NCBI RefSeq assembly: GCF_003097315.1
Contig: NZ_QDDL01000007.1
Coordinates: 62,001 to 126,000, forward strand
Length of the DNA stretch: 64,000 bases
DNA from: Pelagibaculum spongiae
Lineage (GTDB): Bacteria; Pseudomonadota; Gammaproteobacteria; Enterobacterales; Pelagibaculaceae
Direction of reading: 5' to 3'
Shown here: positions 27,723-36,985 of the stretch, one piece after another
Position numbering within the stretch: position 1 is the stretch's first letter
Layout of the letters: the number at the start of each line of letters is the position of its first letter
Position numbers and translations under genes: made by a program
Notes under the pieces: generated by a model
Database searches by the model: none
Told to the model about the DNA's origin: nothing
The model's input: the letters and a program-made list of their open reading frames with translations, nothing else

Positions 27723-28100
27723 AACAACATCCTGAATGTACTTTTGAGATAATTGATTAGCAATCAGACCTGATAATAGTTAACTGACTGGAGAGTAATA
27801 GAAATTAAACATATCTATTCTCTAATGTTATTTTGAGAATAGCATTTTTCATCAAGATGTTAGCAAGAGTTGAACTGTGTGGGATAACTCGATATTTTTA
27901 CCAGCGACTACCCCAGCTAATGTTAATTGTTAAACAATATTAGCTGGAGCAGCAAAGCTCTGAGACTGAATTTTTTAGATTAACTAACACTGATTTATTT
28001 TTTGCACTGCACGATTTTGACAGATCATTTCACGGCAATAATCATGTCGTTACAAGTAGTGTTAGCAACACTGCCTCAGCCTATTTGATCGCAAATATCT
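27723..28100. other. Intergenic region with a long hairpin
   Basis: 378 bp without a gene. It holds a compound inverted repeat at 27913-27947: CCAGCTAAT pairs with ATTAGCTGG, and an inner ATTGTT pairs with AACAAT, giving a 15-bp stem with a 4-nt bulge. TATTAGCTGGAG also occurs beside the RAYT transposase genes (2247 and 31558), so this may be a solo REP-like sequence or serve as the terminator of the downstream dehydrogenase gene. Confidence 0.6.
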
Positions 28101-29279
28101 TCAAACAACATTATCAGAAGCAATATTTTTTTCTGGGTTGATACAAGCATGTGGATATTCAGCTTCACGCTGTTGAAATGACAAAATAGCATTGCTTTTA
28201 ATCACACCACAATCAATGTTAATTGCTCTTCGAATTGTTTCGTTTTCATGCCAAGATTCTCGACCAGCAAGTACTGCTGGCAAGTAAACAATTAACGCCG
28301 CTGAAATAGACCGGGTTGCACTTTCCCACAAATAGCTAGGCGTATGATCAACCGCATAATAATCAATGCTTTGATACTTAAACATCGGATTCTTAAAAGT
28401 GGTTGGCTTGGCAAAAAAGAATCCCATACCTTCATCACAACTGACGTCAATAATCAGACTATGCGGTTTAAGACAGCCACTTTCTGCTTCAGTAACGAAG
28501 TCAGTTGGGCTTTTAGTATTTTGAAAAGTGCCGTTTACAATAATATCAGCTTCACTAATCAATTCTGTCAGCGGTCTTGCGGTACCGTCATGCTCTACTA
28601 CCACCATACGGGCCTCACCTTCTTCACCGGCTCGGACTCTCACGTAGTTACAATCCAAGACCTCTTCACGAACTTCATCTTCTGTACGTTGAATACAGAT
28701 AGTAATATCTCTAAAACCATGTGCTTTCAGCGCATAAATCGCGCCCCGGCTAACTGCACCAAAACCGAAAATAATTGTTTTGCGCTGATCACCATAATGT
28801 CCATCAATACCTTTAAGCTGCAGAGAATGAATCACTGCACAATAGCCAGCCATTTCATTATTTTTATAGAAGGTATGGCGCCCTATCTGGCCATTCGGTG
28901 ACCAAATAAACATATCTTCAAAGGCAATCAGAGTTTGCTTGCGGTCTAGCGCCGCCTGTGTAATATCTTGCTGCTGCACACAGTGCACATAGCCCCAGAG
29001 CGTTCCACCTTCACGAAGCTCTTGCAGGTCAGCCAAAACCGGCTTGGCGATAATTACCGTGCCGATATCTGCCAGTAATTCATGTCGAGTGGCAACGCCA
29101 CCAGTCAGTTCAGCGATTTCAGCATCTGTGACACCAAACGGTTCGCCGTAACCTTTCTCAAAAATTAACTGACGGCGAAGCGCTTCGGGAATTCTCAGTA
29201 AGTGCTCGGGATGAATTGGGAAACGTCGTTCATCTTCTTTTCTTGAAGTCCCTATGACGCCTACTTTTGATAGGTTCAT
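28101..29279 (-). CDS. AlaDH/PNT-family dehydrogenase, N5-(carboxyethyl)ornithine synthase-like
   Basis: A 392-residue protein with the alanine dehydrogenase/transhydrogenase fold: N-terminal VIGTSRKEDERRFPIHPEHL, catalytic-domain FEKGYGEPFG, then a Rossmann domain with TIIFGFGAVSRGAIYALKAHGF. The ADIIVNGTFQNTKSPTDF and DYYAVDHTPSYLW blocks resemble N5-(carboxyethyl)ornithine synthase-like members rather than true alanine dehydrogenases, so the likely reaction is NADPH-dependent reductive condensation of pyruvate with an amino group. Substrate uncertain. AAGGA precedes the ATG; the gene stands alone. Confidence 0.72.
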   Translation of the reverse strand: MNLSKVGVIGTSRKEDERRFPIHPEHLLRIPEALRRQLIFEKGYGEPFGVTDAEIAELTGGVATRHELLADIGTVIIAKPVLADLQELREGGTLWGYVHCVQQQDITQAALDRKQTLIAFEDMFIWSPNGQIGRHTFYKNNEMAGYCAVIHSLQLKGIDGHYGDQRKTIIFGFGAVSRGAIYALKAHGFRDITICIQRTEDEVREEVLDCNYVRVRAGEEGEARMVVVEHDGTARPLTELISEADIIVNGTFQNTKSPTDFVTEAESGCLKPHSLIIDVSCDEGMGFFFAKPTTFKNPMFKYQSIDYYAVDHTPSYLWESATRSISAALIVYLPAVLAGRESWHENETIRRAINIDCGVIKSNAILSFQQREAEYPHACINPEKNIASDNVV

Positions 29280-29972
29280 GTCGTTGCGTCCTTGTTATTG
29301 TTATTGGCTTTTTCAGCGAATTACTACTTCTGTCAATAAGTCAGCATTACACACAACATCTGTAGGTAGGCTCAGGATTTCTGAAATCCCATTGCTGTAA
29401 GCAGACTCTATAGACAGCTCATTAGAAAACTTGACAAAATGCTGTATAGAAACGTATGTAAAAAATTGTGTAGAAATAACCGGGGAGATCAGCCTAATGA
29501 ACTTGATGGTTGACTGCATTTCCTGGAAATTCTAATAGCAATTTTTTTTAAAAAGATACTAATAAAATTCTCAAAATTTACAGTTAAACTCAGCTTTTAT
29601 AGTTCATTGGTTGACCATCATGCAGGATTGACTGCCGCTTTACCATCGAATTCATCCTTAAACTCAACTTTAGAGTGAGCGCCTCCGCTTATGGTGGCGC
29701 TTGCCATTCTTAAGTTTCTCTTTCTTTCTCTGTTCTATTGTGTTTTTACAGCACCTTACCGTTGCAGGTTTTTTCAACCGCTATTTTCGTAATCTCGTGG
29801 CTCGAATTTTTGATCTTTTGGATGCCACGAGCTTCGCACATTAACATGCATTAAATCCCGAACCAGCCCCTGCTATAGATGCCCTGCCGTCGTAGGGTGA
29901 TCTTGCCCCCAAGGTGAATGGTTATTTTTTCAAAAGCGCTATTTTTCAAAGTGCCATATATTATTTTTCAAA
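29280..29972. other. Gene-free stretch with REP-like hairpins left of element B
   Basis: 693 bp without a convincing gene; a 68-codon frame at 29313-29519 has no ribosome site or family features. Two hairpins stand out: GCGCCTCC/GGTGGCGC (29679-29700), built around the same GGTGGCGC tip as the RAYT elements, and CTCGTGGC/GCCACGAG (29794-29831) with a 22-nt loop. The region may be an eroded mobile element. Confidence 0.5.
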
Positions 29973-29981
29973 GTGCCACCC
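29925..29981 (+). repeat. Left junction of element B: ATTTTTCAAAG-type unit iterated about three times
   Basis: Three successive, slightly varied copies of a 16-19 bp unit, each ending in a GCGC or GTGCCA tip; only the last continues into GCCACCCAAAATATTTT. The pattern matches the iterated junctions of elements A and C. Confidence 0.7.
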
Positions 29982-31163
29982 AAAATATTTTCTATAACTA
30001 ATAACTCAAAACTTGATGGCTACATTCTGCAATATTTTAAGAGCATTTTACTTCAGATACATTTTAATGCTGATTATTTCGATAAAGCGCCCAGCAGAAG
30101 TACCGGATATATCCGGCAAGTTAAAATCATTTTTATTGAGAACTTTTAACTAGATTTTTTTGACGGCGGCTGGTGTAGCGGTGATTTCTGCTGATCAATC
30201 TGACTGACTTGAGCGTCACGCCAAACTTGTGTTTGTTGCTTCACTCTTGCTTTGAACGCGCTGATATTTAGATAACTGCCTATCGCATGGGAAAATGCTC
30301 GAACGTTCGATAACGCCTTACTTTGGCCGCTCATGGTTTTAGCCCACCAGACTGCTGTAGTATCAATTTTTAATCTGTCGAAAATAGGAGGCAGTTGGCT
30401 ATCCATGTGATATTTTTTATCATTTCGCGCCATTCGGGCACTGGCATCAACTAGCTCTAAATAATCCTTTAATGAAAACGGCAAAGGTTTTTGCTTTACA
30501 TGTGACTTGTCGGATTTGTTCTTTGGATTAGCGCTATCTGAAAAAGGTTTCAACAAAGCAAACTGATAATCATAGCGTCGGCTTTTAATCGATTTCTTAT
30601 TATTTTTAATACGAGTTTGGTTAGATGCTATTTCAGGCAGTTCAGTTTCGACTCTTGCTTAAATGGACGTGTAATCCGATGTTTCTGGTGTTTTAGCTAT
30701 GCCCGCTCGCAAAGGGTTGAGGTCAACGTAGGCCATGCAAGTCAGCAGTGCTTGCTCATCGAGCAGCGCTTGAGCCTTAAAACGGCCTTCCCAGAAACGC
30801 CCCTTGCAATGGTCTTCGGCATTGGCCAACCGAGCCAGCGGTTCATTAATCGATTTCATAAACCAACTAATTGAATACAGTCGCTTGCGATACTCTTCAG
30901 CTTTGGCTTCAACATAATGAATTTCAGCTTCACTGAGCAGACGACGCTTTTGTGAACTGAGGTATTTTTTAACTAACGGCTCGGCATCGAACACTTTGGT
31001 ATATTGCAATAATACCTGGCGCGCACTCCATTTATCAGCTCGCGCAACATCAACATAAAGCACCAAATGATAATGATTGCTCATCACGGCATAGGCTGCT
31101 ACATCAATCGAAAATGCTCGAGTTAACCGATCAATTCGATCAAAATAATGGCAAAATAATGGC
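29973..31163. mobile_element. RAYT element B, decayed and truncated
   Basis: Left tip GTGCCACCC at 29973; the right part is lost because homology with copies A and C stops at 31141, where CAAAATAATGG repeats and the tips of element C begin. Its 3' flank differs from that of A and C, so it is a separate lineage of the same family. Confidence 0.65.
30146..31144 (-). pseudogene. RAYT transposase copy B, inactivated
   Basis: Closely similar to copies A and C over most of its length, including the HUH motif SNHYHLVLYV and Y1 core, but broken in two ways. The first ~45 codons are missing because the gene is cut at 31141, and a TAA at 30659-30661 replaces the CAA found at the same place in copy C (C to T on the coding strand). 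Sequence before and after the stop stays in one frame, so the stop is the only internal lesion I see. The C-terminal extension (SQIDQQKSPLHQPPSKKSS) is longer than in A and C. Confidence 0.9.
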
Positions 31164-31393
31164 GCCACCCATAATTCAACTTACAAAATAATGGCGCCAC
31201 CCATAATTCAACTTATAACTAACGTTATTTTATTTATATCGAAAACCATTTGAGATCTTTCGGTTTTTTGAGCCAACATCTTCTCTCTAGGTCGCTATCT
31301 GAAAACCTAGACAACAGAAACATCAGGCATGCCCGGCAAGTTAAATACACCAAAAAATGGCGCCAAAAAAATGGCGCAAAAATGGCGCCACCC
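31141..31393 (+). repeat. Iterated left ends of element C
   Basis: The tip GGCGCCACCC occurs at 31161, 31193 and 31384. A 161-bp left-end segment is present twice (31190-31350 and 31381-31541) with only a few mismatches. The flanking 11-mer CAAAATAATGG occurs at 31141, 31152 and 31184, and shorter AAAATGGCGC units fill 31352-31386. These are stacked, partly degraded copies of one junction. Confidence 0.88.
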
Positions 31394-32812
31394 ATAATTC
31401 AACTTATAACTAACGTTATTTTATTTATATCGAAAACCATTTGAGATCTTTCGGTTTTTTGAGTCAACATCTTCTCTCTAGGCCGCTATCTGAAAACCTA
31501 GACAACAGAAACACCAGGCATGCCCGGCAAGTTAAATACACAGATTTAATTAACAGTATTAGCTGGAGTTTTTCGGCGGCGGTTGGTTGGCTCGCCAAGC
31601 TTGCGTTTGTTGTTTCACTCTTGCCTTGAGCGCGCTGATGTTTAGGTAACTGCCTATCGCATGGGCAAATGATCGCACATTAGAAAGCGCCTTACTTTGG
31701 CCGCTCATGGTTTTAGCCCACCAGACTGCTGTAGTATCAATTTTTAATCTGTCAAAAATAGGGGGCAACTGGCTATCCATGTGATATTTTTTATCATTTC
31801 GCGCCATTCTGGCACTGGCATCAACCAGCTCCAGATAATCATTTAATGAAAACGGCAAAGGCTTTTGCTTTACATGTGGTTTGTTGGATTTATTCTTTAG
31901 GTGAGCGCTATCTGAAAAAGGTTTCAATAGAGCAAACTGATAATCATAGCGCCGGTTTTTAATCGATTTCTTATTATTTTTAATACGAGTTTGGTTAGAT
32001 GCTATTTCAGGCAGTTCAGTTTCGACTCTTGCTTGAATGGACGTGTAATCCGATGTTTCTGGTGTTTTAGCTATGCCCGCTCGCAAAGGATTGAGGTCAA
32101 CATACGCCATGCAAGTCAGCAATGCTTGTTCATCAAGCAGCGCCTGAGCTTTAAAACGGCCTTCCCAAAAACGCCCCTTGCAATGGTCTTCGGCATTGGC
32201 CAACCGAGCCAGCGGTTCATTAATCGATTTCATAAACCAGCTAATTGAATACAATCGCTTGCGATATTCTTCAGCTTTGGCTTCAACATAATGAATTTCA
32301 GCCTCACTGAGTAAAAGACGCTTTTGCGAACTGAGGTATTTTTTAACTAACGGCTCGGCATCGAACACTTTAGTATATTGCAATAATACCTGGCGCGCAC
32401 TCCATTTATTGGCTCGTGCAACATCGACATAAAGCACCAGATGGTAGTGATTGCTCATCACGGCATAGGCTGCTACATCAATTGAGAATGCCCGCGCCAG
32501 CAGATCAATTCGATCGACAATCCACTGGCGGCGATGATCATAATTTTTTCGAAGCTCAGGCACAATCGCAGGATCTTCACCACACAACCACCCTCGCCTA
32601 ACGCATCTTGAACAGGCATGCACATATGGATTCGCTTTCGGGTCAAACAGAATGGCACGAGGTGCGGGCATAATAAAAAAGGAAGGCTTTTTACAAGCAT
32701 CCACTCCAACTCATTTCAGTGGTTGGTTGATGTTAGCTGACGTGAACTCACATTTGAAATCAAAAATTTTTAGGCAATAGCGTTGGTCATAGATAAATTT
32801 ATGGGTGGCGCT
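31384..32812. mobile_element. RAYT element C, 1429 bp, intact
   Basis: Left end GGCGCCACCCATAATT and right end ATGGGTGGCGCT form imperfect terminal inverted repeats; one intact transposase lies inside on the minus strand. Same structure and length (within 2 bp) as element A. Confidence 0.8.
31559..32671 (-). CDS. REP-associated tyrosine transposase (Y1/IS200-like), copy C
   Basis: Nearly identical to copy A, with the same HUH motif, Y1 core and C-terminal domain ending in ANQPPPKNSS. Differences are scattered substitutions, mainly in the lysine-rich linker (SNQTRIKNNKKSIKNRR), where it matches copy B rather than A. That mosaic suggests gene conversion between copies. Start taken at ATG 32671 (MPAPRA); an in-frame upstream start at 32704 lacks a ribosome site. 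Confidence 0.86.
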   Translation of the reverse strand: MPAPRAILFDPKANPYVHACSRCVRRGWLCGEDPAIVPELRKNYDHRRQWIVDRIDLLARAFSIDVAAYAVMSNHYHLVLYVDVARANKWSARQVLLQYTKVFDAEPLVKKYLSSQKRLLLSEAEIHYVEAKAEEYRKRLYSISWFMKSINEPLARLANAEDHCKGRFWEGRFKAQALLDEQALLTCMAYVDLNPLRAGIAKTPETSDYTSIQARVETELPEIASNQTRIKNNKKSIKNRRYDYQFALLKPFSDSAHLKNKSNKPHVKQKPLPFSLNDYLELVDASARMARNDKKYHMDSQLPPIFDRLKIDTTAVWWAKTMSGQSKALSNVRSFAHAIGSYLNISALKARVKQQTQAWRANQPPPKNSS

Positions 32813-32843
32813 TATCAAATACTTATCAAATACTTATCAAATA
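32811..32843 (+). repeat. Right junction of element C: CTTATCAAATA repeated three times
   Basis: Three exact, head-to-tail 11-bp copies that begin at the last bases of the element tip GGGTGGCGCT. This is the clearest example of the iterated RAYT junctions. Confidence 0.92.
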
Positions 32844-33256
32844 TTTTAAAGTAAGACACAACACCCTAGATAAATTACTATCAGTCTTGTTTTAAATTTA
32901 AACTTACTTTTTTATCAACAAAACTATTTAACGAATCGAAAAACTGCCAGGCTGTATAAAAGCGATAAGCACACACTCTAATATTTCGATTTTAAAATTA
33001 AATTTATTCAAACCAAGAACCATTAGAACCTATAAAAAACAATAGATTGCCTTTTTATGCTTAATGTAAAAATGCATAGATTGGCAGTCACTTAAGACTA
33101 TTTGTGGTATTTGCAACATTCATTTATTAATCAAATTGTTATTGTCGTTACCGCTTGAATGTCAGCATTTATTTTGAAACAATGATCTTTATTGCTTTAA
33201 CCATTTAAAAGCAATAAAACATAACTGCCTCTTGTTTTATTTTGGATCATTTCACA
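32844..33256. other. AT-rich leader region of secreted paralog 1
   Basis: About 413 bp, AT-rich, no gene. It resembles the region upstream of paralog 2 (35030-35492), increasingly so toward the start codon, and so belongs to the duplicated segment. Confidence 0.65.
33188..33218 (+). promoter_or_regulatory. Conserved hairpin upstream of secreted paralog 1
   Basis: TTTATTGCTTT pairs with AAAGCAATAAA (11 bp, 9-nt loop), ending 38 bp before the ATG. The paralog has the same hairpin at 35420-35454, with a compensating T-A to A-T change in the stem. Confidence 0.7.
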
Positions 33257-34168
33257 ATGAAAAAATTTATAATAACATCTGCTGCCGCTTTAGTGCTTTC
33301 AGCTTCGTTCACTGCCACGGCTGTTACAGCGCCTCTTAAAACTGTCACTCTTACCGGCTCGTATGGACAAAATATCGAAGTAGAGCTAAACCAAGCTCTA
33401 CATTTAGCGCCTACTCAAGGTGAATTCATTAATTACGTGTCTCGCGAAGCTTTTCGTACATGCAATCCAGACTTATTGGCTGCTGACGCTACTAATAGAT
33501 TCTCAAATGCTAACTTGACAGGAACCACTGCCTCAATAAACCAAAATGGAAGAGCCTCGCAGTATGCTACTCTCCAAATGAGTACGAATGGTGAGCTCTT
33601 TATACCATTCACATTCGATCTCATCGAACCCGATGATGTCGGAATACCGAATCCAGTGATACCTTATCAAGAAGATGGAAAAACCTTTGTCATTGCTCAT
33701 GACAGAAATAACGGCGAAAGTGCTGCTCAAGCATGTATTCGCGGTAAAAAATTCACTATCAGTCAACCAAACAATAGCGAAGCTGAATTACAACAAACAA
33801 TTGCTGAACTACAAGAACTAAAAAATCAAAATGCAAGACTAATTGAATGGTTTTTTCTTGCTCAATCTGAACTGATTTTCCAACCTAATGCGACATCGCA
33901 ACCTAAATTACATAGATATTCAGTAGATAGCCTTGATAGAGCGGGTATCTTACGCATTAAAAATCCAGATGGTAGTGCTGGCAATTTTCATTCCGTGACA
34001 AGCAGCAATGAAAATTATGTTTATTGGAATACTTTTAATGAACTTGGTCTTCCAACTATCAATATTGGCTACATGGAATGGATCGGTTCTCCCAATACTT
34101 ATGGATATCTAAATTATATTGGAAACGCTCCAAGGCCGGGCCAGGCCCTAGTTATTCAAACAAGATAA
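33257..34168 (+). CDS. Secreted protein of unknown function, paralog 1
   Basis: A 303-residue exported protein: signal peptide MKKFIITSAAALVLSASFTA with cleavage near TAVTA. ATG 33257 is chosen because the paralog starts identically; the longer frame begins with a TTG. Two cysteines (FRTC and QAC) are conserved in both paralogs and could form a disulphide. A short coiled-coil-like stretch (SEAELQQTIAELQELKNQNARL) precedes a C-terminal domain with RIKNPDGSAGNF, YVYWNT and APRPGQALVIQ. I recognise no family. About half of the residues match paralog 2. Confidence 0.82.
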   Translation: MKKFIITSAAALVLSASFTATAVTAPLKTVTLTGSYGQNIEVELNQALHLAPTQGEFINYVSREAFRTCNPDLLAADATNRFSNANLTGTTASINQNGRASQYATLQMSTNGELFIPFTFDLIEPDDVGIPNPVIPYQEDGKTFVIAHDRNNGESAAQACIRGKKFTISQPNNSEAELQQTIAELQELKNQNARLIEWFFLAQSELIFQPNATSQPKLHRYSVDSLDRAGILRIKNPDGSAGNFHSVTSSNENYVYWNTFNELGLPTINIGYMEWIGSPNTYGYLNYIGNAPRPGQALVIQTR

Positions 34169-34252
34169 TCGATTTTCTTAAATGATAATTAGCACTATAA
34201 AAATTTTTAAATTTCACAATCAGGCCATTAAAAATATTTGATAGTTAACTGA

Positions 34253-34296
34253 CAACAACACAGGTAGATTGACTATTGGTCTATCGGTGTTGTTGT
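34253..34296 (+). terminator. Putative terminator of paralog 1
   Basis: Inverted repeat ACAACAACAC...GTGTTGTTGT with AGGTAGAT/GTCTATC inside, followed by a weak T-rich tail. It occupies the same position as the stronger terminator of paralog 2, from which it has drifted. Confidence 0.6.
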
Positions 34297-34675
34297 TTAA
34301 TTAACCTACCACTTTCATTGACGCATTGAAAAATTAGGTGCCAATCATTATAAAAAACCTAAGAAAACCCCGCATCAATTTCAAATAAAAAATGCGCTAC
34401 ACCAATACTAACTGGAGGTTAATTTTATGTTACTAGAGCAAGCGCAAAATACACGACCTGATTGAAATACACCGATGTTTATAAATAGATGCAAGAATAA
34501 ATGCAGCGACTAAGGGTCGTGGAATAAAATAAACATCCTGTTTATCGAGGCACCGAACCTTATGTTGTATGTAGGTTTGATAAGCCTTCGGCGCAATCAG
34601 ACACTTTTGGAACATATCGCCAGATGTCTGGGACAATTTTAAATTTCTGAGCCCCTAATACTTGTCACTGAATGT

Positions 34676-34940
34676 TTAATCGCCAACCCAATGCACCAAG
34701 CTTAATAACAACAAAATTGCAGAAACACTCTGCCAAAAAACTAAAGGGTTTCGCTTTAGTAATGACTGTTGCTGCGGCAGTTTAAATAGTGGATTTGACA
34801 TTGAAAGATCTTGTGAAAATTTAGTCGAAACAGAATAACGGTTGTTAGGGGCCGGATTGCAGGCATTTTCAATGAGCATATTAACCCACCATGCCAAGTC
34901 TGGCCGATATTTAAGCAACAATTGATTACAGATCGGCGAA
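34676..34940 (-). pseudogene. Duplicated 3' fragment of the PP2C-kinase gene
   Basis: The minus-strand reading LLLKYRPDLAWWVNMLIENACNPAPNNRYS through SMSNPLFKLPQQQSLLKRNPLVFWQ to LVHWVGD aligns with the last ~85 residues of the full kinase gene at 36986-38713. The catalytic domains are absent, so this is a remnant left by segmental duplication, not a gene. The flanking DNA (34500-34640) also matches 36760-36870. No start signals are visible for the 99-codon frame (34676-34975). Confidence 0.85.
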
Positions 34941-35419
34941 TGTCTCGGGCGAGATTGCTCTAAAACATTCGGCAATATTGAAATTTACACTACTGCTGTT
35001 TATTGCAATCAGCTCTAACATAAAACTGGAGAAGTTTTATTAAAAATAAAAAACTCAATAGAAGACCTTGTTATTTTAAATCGACACTAGAGCAAACTCA
35101 AAGCCGAAAATAGATCACAGAAAGTCTCGTTTTAATTCAAACTCATTTCTTTACTTGCAAATTATTTAACACAGCTGAGAATTATTCAGTTGCATATAAG
35201 CAACAAGTACCTGCAATTGTAGATCCGCTTTTAGAAACAAAAACACTAGAACGGTAAAAGTCTATAAAACAATGCCTTGAGACTTATATATAAGATAAGA
35301 AAGCGTCATATAAACTATCAATCATTTAAACTATCTGCAACATTTAGAACGACTACCTATCACTTTAAGTATTGCCGCTACGACCACTTGAACTTCAGGA
35401 TTTATTTTGGTAAAAATGC

Positions 35420-35454
35420 TTATTATTGCTTTTGTTTTTCAAAAGCAATAATAA
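35420..35454 (+). promoter_or_regulatory. Conserved hairpin upstream of secreted paralog 2
   Basis: TTATTATTGCTTTT pairs perfectly with AAAAGCAATAATAA (14 bp, 7-nt loop GTTTTTC), ending 38 bp before the ATG. Same position and stem core as at 33188-33218. Confidence 0.75.
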
Positions 35455-35492
35455 CATAACTGTTTCTTGCTTTATTTTGGAATTATTTAACA

Positions 35493-36416
35493 ATGAAAAA
35501 ATTTATAATAACATCTACCGCTGCTTTAATGCTTTCAGCTTCGTTAACTGCTATAGCTGTTAATGATCGTTCAGCTGCTCTAAACTATAGAAATGCTACT
35601 GTTTCCGGCGCGTATGGAACAAACATCGAAGTAAAGAGAAATCAACCCTTAAAATTAGCGTTTACTCAAGGTGAATCTGTTAATTTCGTGTCTCTCGAAG
35701 CTTTTCGTACATGCGATTTAGAATTATTGACTGCTGATGCTACTAATAGATTCTCAAGTGCAAACTATTCAGGAGGCTTCTCTTCAATAGCTCAAGATGG
35801 AACAGCCTCGCGGTTTCAGCCCCTCAAAATGAGTGAGGATGGTGAGCTCTTTGTAGAAGCTGCATTCGACGTCATCGACGACTATGACGTCGGAATACTG
35901 AATCCAGCAATACCTTACCAAGAAGATGGTAAAACCTATGGTATTGGTTTTGATGGGAATAACAACGAAACTCTTGTTCAAGGTTGTGTCCGTGGTAAAA
36001 AATTCACTATCAGCTTGCCAGAAGCTAGTAAGACTGAATTACAAGAAACCATTACTAAACTGAAAAGTCAAAATGCAAGACAAAATGACTGGTTCCTTTT
36101 AACTCAATCTCAGCGTTTAGCTCTAAATCAGTATTTCTTTCCAAACAGCTCTACATCTAGATTTTCAATCGGCAGCCTTGATGGCTCAGGAAACTTACGC
36201 ATTAAAAATCCAGATGGCAGCCCTGCTAAATTTTCTCCTCAGTTGACGGCCCTTAACAATTTAGTTTATTGGAATACCCTTGATCAACTTGGTAATTCTA
36301 TCGTTAAGTATGGCGCAATCAGATGGTTCAGTAACGATAAAACTTATGGACAGTTTAATCTAAATGGTAATAACGCTCCAAAACCGGGCCAAGCAATCAT
36401 CATTCAAAAACTGTAA
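35493..36416 (+). CDS. Secreted protein of unknown function, paralog 2
   Basis: A 307-residue exported protein with the signal peptide MKKFIITSTAALMLSASLTA. Shares with paralog 1 the blocks YGTNIEV, EAFRTC, TADATNRFSSAN, NPAIPYQEDGKTY, CVRGKKFTIS, LRIKNPDGSPAKF and KPGQAIIIQ. The most variable part lies around residues 90-135. No lipobox, no membrane anchor, no known domain recognised. It converges with the PP2C-kinase gene, 569 bp away. Confidence 0.82.
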   Translation: MKKFIITSTAALMLSASLTAIAVNDRSAALNYRNATVSGAYGTNIEVKRNQPLKLAFTQGESVNFVSLEAFRTCDLELLTADATNRFSSANYSGGFSSIAQDGTASRFQPLKMSEDGELFVEAAFDVIDDYDVGILNPAIPYQEDGKTYGIGFDGNNNETLVQGCVRGKKFTISLPEASKTELQETITKLKSQNARQNDWFLLTQSQRLALNQYFFPNSSTSRFSIGSLDGSGNLRIKNPDGSPAKFSPQLTALNNLVYWNTLDQLGNSIVKYGAIRWFSNDKTYGQFNLNGNNAPKPGQAIIIQKL

Positions 36417-36501
36417 TTTGCTCGCTAAAAATAACCAGCGTCGTGAATAATTCTTAATGGTTTATTAATCCGCCAATTAGATAATTCATGCATGACTGAC
36501 A

Positions 36502-36550
36502 ACACCGGTAGATTAGAAAATCAATTACTAGTCTACCGGTGTTTTTTTTT
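36502..36550 (+). terminator. Rho-independent terminator of secreted paralog 2
   Basis: ACACCGGTAGA pairs with TCTACCGGTGT, followed immediately by nine Ts. Strong, and 86 bp beyond the stop codon. Confidence 0.9.
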
Positions 36551-36985
36551 GAATAAGGGGTGCGGAATTTAATAAACACCCTTAATTTAGGTCGTCATGA
36601 GCGAAGCGAATAGCGATTCGCCAACGAAATGTCACGATTCACCGAGGTTCAGGGACGATTTACGAAAAGATACAGAAAGATTATTTATTTCTAAGACCAA
36701 AATACACATAAACTAAAACTATCACGCAAGCGGCTTTTTAAATACAAGGCGCTCTAAGGGTTGTGGAATATAATAAACACCCTGTTTCCCGAGGCGCCGA
36801 ACCTTATGTTGCATGTAGGTTTGATAAGCCTTAGGCGTAATCAGATACTTTTGGAACGTATCGCCAGATGTCTGATTTCGCTAGTGCTCATCAAACCTAC
36901 AATATTCGGGGCAGTTTTAAATTTCTGAGCCCCTAAAGGGATGCAAGCGCAGCGGTTAATACCCGCAACAATTACCACTACTTTT
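36551..36985. other. Gene-free stretch between paralog 2 and the kinase
   Basis: About 435 bp with no gene. The part at 36757-36870 is similar to 34500-34640 and belongs to the duplicated segment. Confidence 0.6.

Noticed and set aside
28344-28901. 185-codon plus-strand frame opposite the AlaDH-like gene
   Set aside because: The minus-strand gene has clear family motifs over the same bases; the plus frame has none.
29313-29519. 68-codon minus-strand frame left of element B
   Set aside because: No ribosome site, no recognisable motif, AT-rich intergenic context.
31250-31629. Two repeated short plus-strand frames starting MRSFGFLSQHLLSR
   Set aside because: Both lie within the duplicated left end of element C, so their similarity reflects the DNA repeat, not protein conservation.
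32811-32843. Short direct repeats considered as a CRISPR array
   Set aside because: Units of 11 bp abut without spacers and sit at a transposon end; no CRISPR-length repeats or cas genes occur anywhere in the window.
34433-34636. 67-codon minus-strand frame in the duplicated segment
   Set aside because: The corresponding sequence at 36757-36870 is not kept as an equivalent reading frame and there is no start signal.
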